A stretch of 20,493 nucleotides of DNA, taken from contig NW_003148792.1 of the NCBI RefSeq assembly GCF_000003605.2, forward strand, positions 42,827-63,319, written 5' to 3'. A program made the translations under genes and the position numbers. This stretch comes from Saccoglossus kowalevskii (taxonomy: Eukaryota > Hemichordata > Enteropneusta > Harrimaniidae). Under the pieces are notes generated by a model. The model worked only from the letters and a program-made list of their open reading frames with translations, ran no database searches and had not been told where the DNA came from. Of the stretch, positions 9,951 to 17,734 are shown in pieces (position 1 is the first letter of the stretch; every line of letters starts with the position of its first letter).

Positions 9951-10098
9951 GGTCATACATCAGTAACATAACAATAGTGTTTGGTCAAAAAGTGGTAATA
10001 TAACCATATTTGGTTATACAGCGGCAACAGAACCCTATTACTATTGTGCCAGGCCATACAGCGATAACAGACTATATATTGCCTGGTTATACAGTGAT
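9933..10098. repeat. Diverged long-unit flank of the 19-bp satellite
   Basis: Right of the 19-bp array come five decayed units of about 29-40 bases. Each begins AACATAACAATAGTGT-like and continues with TTGGTCATACAGCGGT-like sequence. The left edge of the array (9195-9208, CATACAGCGGTGAT) has the same extra piece. The 19-bp unit equals this longer unit minus about 13 bases, so the flanks look like the ancestral repeat. Confidence 0.75.
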
Positions 10099-10300
10099 AA
10101 CTAAATGTTAAATGTTAGAGAATCTTTAGTTTGTCTCCTAGCAACATAATGATATGTAAAGTCCAGTGAGTCTCAAATGTTTTTAGATAGAAGTATGGAT
10201 ACATATTTCAACAGCGTCTATCTATGAGCATGGCTGCACAGCGTATGAATACCAGTCGTACGTAGTTCTAAGCGAGCCTATAACCACACTGAATTGTATG

Positions 10301-10310
10301 TATAAATAGG
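10301..10310 (+). promoter_or_regulatory. Candidate TATA box (TATAAATAGG)
   Basis: This is an exact match to the strong animal TATA consensus TATAAATAG. It predicts a start site near 10331. The first AUG downstream is at 10396, just before a possible donor. The initiator match is poor, so this core promoter is weaker than the one at 13784. Confidence 0.35.
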
Positions 10311-10330
10311 CACTGGTGATAGTGTGAGAG

Positions 10331-10400
10331 ATACTGTAACATTATATCAGCAGAAACACTGGGGAATTGTTTCGATACACGTGACCTGATTACGAATGAG
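10331..10400 (+). other. Candidate first exon (5' UTR plus ATG AG)
   Basis: Starting about 30 bases after the TATA box, this stretch has no AUG until 10396. There ATG AG runs straight into a GTAATA donor at 10401. The base at -3 is C, so the start context is only fair. The exon would end two bases into codon 2, the phase needed by the exon candidate at 10741. Confidence 0.22.
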
Positions 10401-10740
10401 GTAATAAGTATACGTGCAAGAATTCAATGTAAGGAAGTGTCAATTCTTCAAGTGTTAATCATTTCATCATTAATGTAAGATTTTAAAAGTCTAAAATAGG
10501 TCAACAAACAACTATTCTGTCAGTTTTCTTTTGTTTATTTATGGCATTTAAAAAAATACTTAATAACGTTATCATCAAAGAAAACAAAACTCTAATCCTG
10601 GAATGTGAATAATCCAAAGTTTTTTTTATAACAATATATTTTGTATGCTTTCCTCCTAAAAGAACGTGTTTTGTACTACAATATCAAAATAGAAACACTG
10701 TACACATATTCATAAATCGCTATATAATATATAACTTCAG

Positions 10741-10794
10741 AGCCCTCGTGACGAGGATTGGAGAAACCCGCGTTGAAACTAGTCTCACTAGATG
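10741..10794 (+). CDS. Candidate 54-base exon, product unknown
   Basis: The segment is preceded by ATAACTTCAG (acceptor) and followed by GATG|GTAAGC (donor). Its G+C content is near half, against AT-rich flanks. Of the three frames only one is open: one base completing a codon, then ALVTRIGETRVETSLTR, then two bases of the next codon. Joined to the ATG AG of the upstream candidate exon, it gives a continuous start beginning MRALVTRIGETR. No further exon in phase was found and no family is recognised. The sequence also contains two small palindromes (CCTCG/CGAGG and CTAG/CTAG), so a non-coding repeat fragment is an alternative. Confidence 0.25.
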
Positions 10795-11923
10795 GTAAGC
10801 GTTATTTGAAGAGATTACCTAGAATATAGACCAGTTTTTGAAAAAGAGAAAAGTGTCCTATTAGTCAGGATGTATATTGTTTTCACCATGTACAGTATAC
10901 CAGGAATACAATTTGAGATACGGCATAATAGCTTCGCCAATAATCAATGTCAAAAGCAGTACAGATAAACTGACCGCAATCTTCTGGAAAATAGGCCCCC
11001 AGCATATTACGTTTATATCTTTATATTGATTGGAAGTACACCTGATGCTAAATTCTGGATGTTTCAAGCAGGATGTCATAGTCGTGGAGTGGTAACTATG
11101 TAACTATGTAACTATGCAACTGCCTCAAAATAAAAAAAGTGTGAATGCTTGCAAAATTTTCCACAACCTTTCAAGTTAGTTGTAGGTCCTGATCGTTCTC
11201 AATAAAATGACAATTTGACTTATATGGGTGTATATATTTGCATCACTATAGGTGAAACGTCGAATACTATGACGTGTTTGTGTATGCATGATTAAAGTGC
11301 ACTCGTTCTTAAATTGACGGGAACCAGGGCGTTCAGTAAAATATCTGAATGATGCATGACAGGAGTGGTCAGTGTCTGACTTTCTGCACGTCGACAGGAT
11401 GGATGGTACTGACGAACCACTTTTCGTGGTTCCGTGGTTGTATTGTATCATTTACATGCCACAATGATCACATTGTGATAACATATAGAATATTAAAAAA
11501 AAACTCAGATTAGAAATATATATATAAAAATATTAAGAACATTGATTTACGCGATCGACTGAATAGATTTTGACTATGTAATCACTCTGAAAATAGAAAC
11601 CGGTAGGCATGCTAAACCAAAGACATCGATAGACGACAGAACAATGAAAAAAAAAAGATGATGAGATGCACTTTTTTTCTATCTTGCCCAGTATACAATG
11701 AAAAATAAAACACTATCCTCAACGCAAAAGAACATAAACTTTAAAAACACATGTTAAACCAGCAATTTGAATATTTAATGTCTACGACATAATGATAATC
11801 CCACTAGCAATTTATATAAGCCACTGCATGGAACTAAGTCAGCAACACACTCACCCTCGGTAGTTCATTGTCACAGAAGAGAGTATTTCTGTATTTTAGT
11901 GATTTTGTCGTTAACTGTTGTTA
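10795..11923. other. AT-rich stretch without a supported gene
   Basis: The minus-strand ORF at 10861-11079 contains one hydrophobic segment, and the one at 11176-11451 is somewhat GC-richer. Neither has a recognisable motif or good splice borders. A small 8-bp repeat (TAACTATG, about three and a half copies) lies at 11092-11119. Poly-A runs occur near 11493 and 11646. Confidence 0.5.
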
Positions 11924-11931
11924 TTGATTTG

Positions 11932-12087
11932 CAGTGGTGGATCCAGCAAAATGTATTGGGGGGGGGGGGGGGTCCAAGCTTCGCTTAAGATATACGGAGC
12001 GTAAATCACAGAGAAGCTATGCGTAATCCAGATCATATGAATCGTCATGCGTTTGGGAGGCATGGCCCCCCGCTGGATCCGCCACTG
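11932..12087. mobile_element. hAT-type MITE with 8-bp target-site duplication
   Basis: The ends are CAGTGGTGGATCCAGC on the left and GCTGGATCCGCCACTG on the right, a 16-bp terminal inverted repeat with one mismatch. Flanking 8-mers TTGATTTG (11924-11931) and GTGATTTG (12088-12095) match at 7 of 8 bases, the duplication length typical of hAT transposases. CAGTGGCGGATCCAG-type ends are common in animal hAT elements. The 156-bp element has no transposase and holds a 15-base G run (11958-11972) near the left end, so it is a non-autonomous MITE. The minus-strand ORF that spans it is not a gene. Confidence 0.88.
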
Positions 12088-12109
12088 GTGATTTGTAACA
12101 TTCAATTAT

Positions 12110-12120
12110 GGGGGGGGGGG
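12110..12120 (+). repeat. Poly-G run, 11 bases
   Basis: Eleven consecutive G residues lie only 22 bases beyond the hAT MITE, which itself carries a 15-base G run. Long G runs are rare in such AT-rich DNA. Confidence 0.9.
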
Positions 12121-12284
12121 CAATATCTAGACAATGCATCGCACAGTTGCATACAGAGCCTAAAGATTCACGTTAAGGATCGCTCGTTCCAATGATTGTA
12201 TCTACGGTACGCCGTAAGCCCATGACGTGCATTTCATCTCAAGTTTTGTAATTATATAGAGAGATGTTATTGGATATATGGATC

Positions 12285-12745
12285 CCGAAAAAAGACTTCC
12301 GCGTAAAGTTGTAAATTTATATTATATATGATTAGGCGCGTAAGCGTCCTCCAATAATAAAAACAAACATGGCTGCCACCAGGGTTTGAACGGACTACAC
12401 ACAAAGAAGTTCGCTTATTCTGTTATAAACTTTTTGAATTTCGGCATCCCATGAAGTACTATTGAAATAAGTTTATTACGAAGATACCTCGACGTATGAA
12501 GTCGGACAGTACGCCGTCGCATCGAACTCCGTTGTGCATACGCATACGACCTGTTCACAAATTAGAGGTGATCCACCTAGAGAACGCAGACAAACTTCAA
12601 CGATAAAGCATCGATTTTTAGTTCTACCACAACAGTCCACGCAAGCACAGAAGCCTAATATGACGCCTTTGATCGCTGATATGTCAATATACAAATATAT
12701 CAACCGCCAAACGCGCGAATCGGATTGGCTAATAGCGCTATGAAA
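12285..12745. promoter_or_regulatory. CpG-richer, promoter-like patch without a TATA box
   Basis: This segment has more CpG and G+C than its surroundings. On the minus strand it carries an ETS-like GCGGAAGT (about 12293-12300), a CCAAT box inside TTAGCCAATCCGATT (about 12720-12735) and next to it GCGCGTTTGGCGG, which resembles E2F sites. A YY1-like AACATGGCTGCC lies near 12368. Such combinations mark TATA-less animal promoters. Long overlapping ORFs on both strands (12476-12844 minus, 12534-12743 plus) show no family features and probably reflect the base composition. No exon could be confirmed. Confidence 0.28.
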
Positions 12746-12845
12746 AATAAATATTGTATTATGTAATTCCCAAAATACAATGCTACAGTACAGTGAAATG
12801 ACGTTACCACTGTACCACGAGAAGAACAGCGCCATCAAGTACATG

Positions 12846-13690
12846 GGAACAGTATGCTATTCATTGGAAAAGGAAACAACAGTTCGGAAACTAGGCTTAT
12901 TCTATCTTGAAAACACATACGCCATTTGGAATCTCACGTAAATACCACAATTCGTGTCAATAATCCGTGTTATTATGTTACGTACATACCACGTTTACAT
13001 GTAAATATACATTGGATCATCAACCCCGACATATGACGCTGAATGCTGGCAACGTAGGTGTGTTATGAGACACAGAGATGCCCTTAGAAAACACATTATA
13101 GCATATTGTGATTGACAAAGGTTACTTTGTACTGGGAATTCTCATTAGGTCACATTTTAACAACATTTACTGTTCTACTGTTTGACTAAGATATATCACC
13201 ATATCATCAATTCGAACCTCTGCGGCTAGAGAATGGAAATAAATGTGTTAACAATGAATTAACATGACAGATATACGAGATAATCCCATGCAAATTTGAG
13301 CACACGTAATATGGGCGTTTTCTTAATTTTCTTTAAGACATAGGAAAATGAACCATTACTGACATAATGATATGAATGTGTTCGCTGGCACGTTTCTTAG
13401 CAAAGGTTACAATAACGAGCAGAACGTCATTAAATATAAATATATTTTCTCTCTATAATTAAACCATATGTAAAATAATAGTTTCAACACGTCCTGTGTG
13501 AATGAATTTGGCTATTACCGAATTCCTATATATTTATGCCAAAAGAGAATGAATACGGGCGTGTTTTCAACTTGCGAGTATGCATTATCCGTCGATAAAC
13601 CAGTGGGCAAGACTCAGGAGACGACCGACATAGAAACAGCACGTTTTCCATAAATTAACATAATATCAAATTAACTCACTCTATAAGTCG
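12846..13690. other. AT-rich stretch, nothing recognised
   Basis: No ORF, exon border pair, repeat array or RNA gene can be supported. It lies immediately upstream of the peptide-gene promoter and may hold distal regulatory sequence, but no clear motif cluster is seen. Confidence 0.55.
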
Positions 13691-13697
13691 TTCCTTG

Positions 13698-13818
13698 CTT
13701 CGACGTCATCACGGCAAAGACATCGCATTTGATCTCCGGCTTTTAACTTACTATCCCAGGTCGAGTGGGACGAAGTCACGGTATATAAACAAGCCGGATT
13801 GTATGAGAAAAGTCAGTC
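13698..13818 (+). promoter_or_regulatory. Core promoter: CRE-like site, TATA box, initiator
   Basis: TATAAA at 13784-13789 (within GTATATAAAC) lies 31 bases before the A of TCAGTC (13813-13818). TCAGTC matches the invertebrate initiator TCAKTY, and this is the standard TATA-to-start spacing. A CRE-like CGACGTCATCA lies at about 13701-13711, roughly 110 bases upstream of the inferred start. The local G+C content is raised. CRE plus TATA promoters are usual for neuropeptide and other regulated secretory genes. The motifs are seen directly; promoter activity is inferred. Confidence 0.55.
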
Positions 13819-13871
13819 GTTTCATCAATCCAAGACGAAGAGTAGTTATTGAGAGTTCTGCCGACATAAAG
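13815..13871 (+). other. Candidate leader exon (5' UTR)
   Basis: From the initiator A at 13815 to the donor AAAG|GTAAAC at 13872, this 57-base exon contains no AUG. It is followed by a 142-base intron with a branch-like CAACTAAAC (about 13972-13980) and a long pyrimidine tract ending in TTTCCACAG at 14013. Joined to the first 32 bases of the next exon, it gives an 89-base AUG-free leader. Confidence 0.5.
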
Positions 13872-14045
13872 GTAAACTGCGTAGACTGTATTAACAACCA
13901 TGTATGCGTTTACGATGCGCCATTCGATTAATGTTAATGCATCAACAGTTTCGCATTTCTTGCTTTTTTTCCAACTAAACTTCATGTATGTTTTTTTCCT
14001 TCCCTTTCCACAGTGTTTCACCTGTTGCCTTACACTCACGTCATC

Positions 14046-14159
14046 ATGAAACTGTGTTACGTAATATTCATACATTTTGGTTTGATGTGTGCCTGTACGC
14101 AAATTAAGGCATTTCCCAACTTTGCCAGTTTATTTATGAACACGGGTAAAGAAACATCG
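14046..14159 (+). CDS. First coding exon of a putative secreted peptide gene
   Basis: The exon starts at 14014, after one of the best polypyrimidine-AG acceptors seen in the window. Its first ATG at 14046 (A at -3) is also the first AUG of the inferred spliced transcript. It encodes 38 residues: a basic-then-hydrophobic leader (MKLCYVIFIHFGLMCACTQ) like a signal peptide, followed by IKAFPNFASLF and a hydrophilic end. It stops at the consensus donor TCG|GTGAGT (14160) in phase 0. Cleavage is plausible around residues 17-22. The product would enter the secretory pathway, and the small size and CRE/TATA promoter suggest a peptide hormone or other small secreted protein. I do not recognise the family. 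A second, earlier donor (CGG|GTAAAG at 14146) would end in phase 1. Opposite-strand and flanking-frame ORFs here are shadows. Confidence 0.45.
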
Positions 14160-14225
14160 GTGAGTCAATATTCTTTGCTTTGCACACGCACGAATATGTA
14201 TTTTTCCATCGTATTTTTGCGATTG

Positions 14226-14245
14226 TTTTTTTTTTTTTTTTTTTT
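14226..14245 (+). repeat. Poly-T run, 20 bases
   Basis: Twenty consecutive T residues lie inside the proposed second intron. This could be the A tail of a minus-strand retrocopy, but no recognisable body follows. It could also be simple slippage. Confidence 0.9.
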
Positions 14246-14463
14246 ACAAAATACCAAATTGCATCAATCGACGCAAAACAGTGGCTGTAAGCAATACTGC
14301 GTCAATCATAAATACAGAAACTGTCACATTCTTCACCCTCATTAATACAGTGGATCCAGTTACAGTCGTGCGGTTTTTCCAGTGACCAATTGCTTGCAAA
14401 TGACCCCTGTAGTCTACACTGCAACCAGTTTATTTAATCAGTGATGCCGGACGAATTCTCGTG

Positions 14464-14473
14464 TATAAAATAG
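14464..14473 (+). promoter_or_regulatory. Possible TATA box (TATAAAATAG)
   Basis: This TATA consensus match lies inside the proposed second intron. A TTCAAGT initiator-like word lies 33 bases downstream. It could be an internal promoter or chance; no exon after it is clear. Confidence 0.18.
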
Positions 14474-14657
14474 CTGCCAACAATGTGCACTCGTTCAAGT
14501 GCTATGCCTAGTCTTTATATACACATACTTGTAACCATAGGTCGTTTGTGCAATTCTTTGAAATAGAAGAGACCTTGCGTTCGGTCATTTGTGACAGTAC
14601 ACGTCGTTTTATTTTGGGTTTATGTTGCTTGAGTTCTCCTGATGTTGATTTCACCCG

Positions 14658-14791
14658 TTTAAAGGCGGTGGTCGTCGCTCAGCGCGTGTTCGAATTTCAT
14701 GTAAATAAATAATGTATTTTACACGCATTGTGTACGTCGCTATGAGTCGCATAACGAACAGGACGCGGAACGACGACTGCCGCCCTTTAAA
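14658..14791. mobile_element. 134-bp foldback MITE ending in TTTAAAGG
   Basis: The left end (TTTAAAGGCGGTGGTCGTCG...) and the reverse complement of the right end (TTTAAAGGGCGGCAGTCGTCG...) match over about 36 bases with a few gaps and substitutions. The match continues through a CGCGT word to GTTCG. The interior is about 60 bases with no coding capacity. TTTAAA at both outer edges is palindromic, so target duplication and terminal repeat cannot be separated. A TTAA-type (piggyBac-like) or TA-type target is possible. It lies in the proposed second intron. Confidence 0.75.
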
Positions 14792-14912
14792 TTTACACTT
14801 TTCTAAAAGACACGTACGTGTTAAGTGTCGTGTTCCAGTGTTTCAATTAAAAAACGGTATGGCAGCGAATATGCAGTCTCTCATTACGTGCACGTGTTTG
14901 TTATAGTTGTAG

Positions 14913-15016
14913 CCATACTGCGCTATCTCGAAGAACGGATAATGAGTGTAAAGAGGCAGCTAGACTTTAGTCGTGATTTGGGGGAACATTTACAGTTCAA
15001 TATTCAAAACGCGTGA
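14913..15016 (+). CDS. Alternative terminal exon candidate with a Lys-Arg site
   Basis: An open frame encodes ILRYLEERIMSVKR, then QLDFSRDLGEHLQFNIQNA and TGA. A GTAG acceptor at 14912 is only fair, because another AG lies six bases before it. Used with the earlier donor at 14146, the phase fits (G plus CC makes an Ala codon). It would give a 67-residue precursor with a signal peptide, one dibasic site and a 19-residue C-terminal peptide starting with Gln. That is a typical neuropeptide layout. It competes with the exon at 16358, and neither is proven. Confidence 0.2.
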
Positions 15017-15346
15017 TTAGTGTGCCGAAATATTGATCAACCATCTGACAGAGGGGCATTCATAACATATAAATGAAAGGTGTGGATTCGCACGAAAAGT
15101 TACATTGACATTACATTGATTTCCAGGTTTGAGAAAGGGTCTGACAATGTTCAGAATTCATATGATCAAGTACATGATATGATAACATTCCCAAGCGTGG
15201 TCAACTCGGATAATGTGTGCTGTTGTGACAAAAAAGTTCCCGAAAAGTAGTATGAGAAATGTTGGGTATTAAAGAAAATGGGTTGAAATGGTATGCTAAT
15301 CCCTGAGGAAACTCCCCAATATTGCTGGTAACCTTGATACCCCCTT

Positions 15347-15369
15347 TCCCGGGGCAACCATCCCCGGGA
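15347..15369. repeat. GC-rich hairpin, 8-bp stem
   Basis: TCCCGGGG and CCCCGGGA flank the 7-base loop CAACCAT. It is a stable GC-only core in AT-rich intronic DNA, with CCCCC and CTCCCC runs just upstream. Its role is unknown. Confidence 0.75.
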
Positions 15370-16340
15370 TGTAACTTGCGTGCTTCAGCTGAACAGCTAT
15401 TACATCGAAAGACGTTGTGCGCCACAAATGGTGCTCGCCTCGACCAACGCCACTACTGAGTATTTCATGTAGCTATATATACTGATATAACGTGTTTCGT
15501 AGACTAAATGTTAACGTTCTTTCAGAAAAAATACACAACGTTTTTTTCAACTTTCAGCAATTGAATAAATGACGCGAGGAAATCCGTTTCCCACGGATCT
15601 GTGTTCTGTTTATCTAAAGTTGTTTTTGTATTATGTAAGCCTATTTTGTAATGGTTGTGGTAATCCTTACACAAAACAATACACCTTTCAGAAGTTAAGT
15701 AGTCCACATGTATAATCTAAGTATGTAAATATGTAATACCTTAAATAAGTGGATTAGTATGGAAAACCTTTTAAAAATGTTTGAACATGAAATTTTTGAA
15801 GTATATGTTAGAACAATCTTAGCATTCAAATGTAAACCAGGGGATTACTGCTTGTATATATAGCTACGAGGGGAAACAGTAATTCAGAAAAACACCAGAT
15901 CCACGCGTTGTTATTCATGCTGGAAAAGTTTAACAAACTTTTAAAGGTTCAGTGAACGTATTTGACAACAAATCAGCGAAATATCTCGAGTGTTTCACCG
16001 GGTCGATGGGTTAAGGGGTGTAGTTGTGTACGGAAATGTAAACTGTAATGTTGAGTGACTCACATGGAATAAACTAACGTATGAATTACAGATCCCATTG
16101 TATAGCGATAACTTTCTTCAACGTAGTACTTTTCAGATTTGAACGACATTCACTATGGGTAGACGAAATCACACGTTGACCATTTCAATGTTTCTTGTAG
16201 AATTTCTGCCTAATTTACATTGTTGTATCTTGGTATAACGAGTAGTCATATGTGTGTCAACTTGATGATAGGTTTGTAATCAGTCGCCATTGTTAAGATT
16301 TGCCAATCAAACAAAAATCAATATAACGAGTTTTTAACAC
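15370..16340. other. Proposed intron sequence, nothing further recognised
   Basis: This is AT-rich DNA between candidate exons. No splice-bordered open segment, RNA gene or transposon end could be supported. It includes a T/A-rich run near 15540. Confidence 0.5.
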
Positions 16341-16357
16341 ATTTATCTTGATTGCAG

Positions 16358-16436
16358 GGGAGTGGCCAGGATGAGGAAGTTTTACCACCACATGCATTCA
16401 CAGAAGAAGAGGCATTGCGAGCCCTACATCTTGCAC
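16358..16436 (+). CDS. Coding exon candidate, acidic segment, family unknown
   Basis: This 79-base segment has consensus borders: ATTTATCTTGATTGCAG before it and GCAC|GTAAGTG after it. Its G+C content is about half, falling sharply outside. In phase 0, matching the donor at 14160, it reads GSGQDEEVLPPHAFTEEEAL then RALHLA plus one base of the next codon. The segment is acidic and then helix-forming. A second frame (beginning GVARMRKFYHH) is also open but basic and less protein-like; the third has a stop. If the donor is ignored, the main frame reads on to a TGA at 16532 and adds three cysteines, giving a possible terminal-exon isoform. No family is recognised. Confidence 0.5.
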
Positions 16437-17130
16437 GTAAGTGTGTTTACTGGGATATGCATAATCACATTACATATACAAATACTTGCACTATTTTTGT
16501 ACAGAAAGCATGTGATAATCAAACAACATTGTGATAGTGTATATTATATGGTATATTACACAGGGTTGAGTGAGTACATTTTTTGTATTTAGTATTATAT
16601 TTGATTCATTTCTTAGCCCAATATTAACGGCCGATCAATTTTAAACGAATGCCATGATAAGAAAATTAGTCGACACTACCATATTTAATCAATTGGGGTC
16701 ACAGATAACAGAATAATGTTTTAGTGTGTGGTGTATATTCAGTTCAAGACACTTGCATGTTATCGGCAAAGTAGCTATTTCCATGCTCTATCATATTTTA
16801 CGACATTGAAGTTAAAGCCATGTTTATGATCGATGCGGAGCCGTTAAAGTCCACCACCAATCGATCACCTAGATTAAAGAAGGGTGTTAATGACAAAACA
16901 TTATCGAGAACTCGCTTTCATTAACATTTTTAGAATACTCGTTCCTGGAAAAGTGTGCATATTAGTTAAATTAGTGTTCAACCACTTGGTTTATAAGCTC
17001 TCTGCCACGACAGACCATAACTATATTTAATTGGATGTACTAACTCCCTTCGAATAGTCCGACATGATGAAATATTGAATTCAAACTCCTAATTGGTGTT
17101 CTTAATGGGATAATGGTTGATATATTACAG

Positions 17131-17189
17131 TATACAAGTCGTGGAGGTATTTGCGGAAGCGAATTGTGCAATTACGAGTAGGAATATGA
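17131..17189 (+). CDS. Possible terminal exon with a Lys-Arg pair
   Basis: After TTGATATATTACAG an open segment begins whose first two bases complete the codon left by the exon at 16358, making CTA (Leu). It continues YKSWRYLRKRIVQLRVGI and ends with TGA. It is GC-richer than its flanks and strongly basic. With the two upstream exons the whole product would be 83 residues: signal peptide, acidic spacer, basic amphipathic tail with one dibasic site. The acceptor has a poor pyrimidine tract, and no AATAAA follows within several hundred bases. Other acceptors downstream are also possible, so this exon is tentative. Confidence 0.2.
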
Positions 17190-17613
17190 GCAGCCTTTCA
17201 TTTTTCTTACTTATACTTAAATTCGTCTAGGGATTTGACTTAATTGAGCTACGCATGTAATAATTCAGGATATCAAAAGGACAAAAATTACTATTTTGAG
17301 AGAAAGAGTCACACAACAATATTTTTTTGTGCGAGATTCTTTGAAATGTTTTTATTTTACATTCATCAATGATCTAATTTGTGCTATGACCATACCATGG
17401 AAATGGAATCACCCGGAATAGCTACAACTTGGTGTGTATACAAAATACAATATTCCTTTCAGGGTTGATTATGTGACCTACAAGCTAAATAGGGAGTAGG
17501 AGATATTTATGTTTTTGTTCATATCTTCAATGACCTTAATCACCCTGACTAGTAATGAGAGAGTACTAATACAGTTGCATACTCTGTTAAATCTCAGACC
17601 CTTTTCTAGACCA

Positions 17614-17720
17614 GCGCCATAAATATCATACTTTTATGGCGCCGTCGATATACATATATATCGCCACAGTGTCAACTGATATCGCTATAAGAAAACGATA
17701 CCAATTGTGTCAACTATAAC
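17614..17720. repeat. Two adjacent hairpins and three GTGTCAA words
   Basis: GCGCCATAAA and TTTATGGCGC form a perfect 10-bp stem with a 9-base loop (17614-17642). Three bases further, CGATATA and TATATCG form a 7-bp stem with a 4-base loop (17646-17663). Then GTGTCAACT occurs at about 17670 and 17707, and GTGTCAATC at about 17724. The cluster could be regulatory or the remains of a foldback element. Confidence 0.6.
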
Positions 17721-17734
17721 CCCGTGTCAATCGA

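Noticed and set aside
10861-11079. Minus-strand ORF with one hydrophobic segment
   Set aside because: There is no recognisable domain, the splice borders are poor, and hydrophobic runs are common in AT-rich chance ORFs.
11176-11451. Minus-strand 91-codon ORF in slightly GC-richer DNA
   Set aside because: No family motif and no convincing acceptor or donor; not enough to call an exon.
11911-12105. Minus-strand 64-codon ORF
   Set aside because: It is made of the hAT MITE, including the translation of its terminal repeats and G run.
12476-12844. Overlapping ORFs on both strands (122 and 69 codons)
   Set aside because: Both strands are open over the same DNA without any family feature; the base composition of a CpG-richer patch explains this better.
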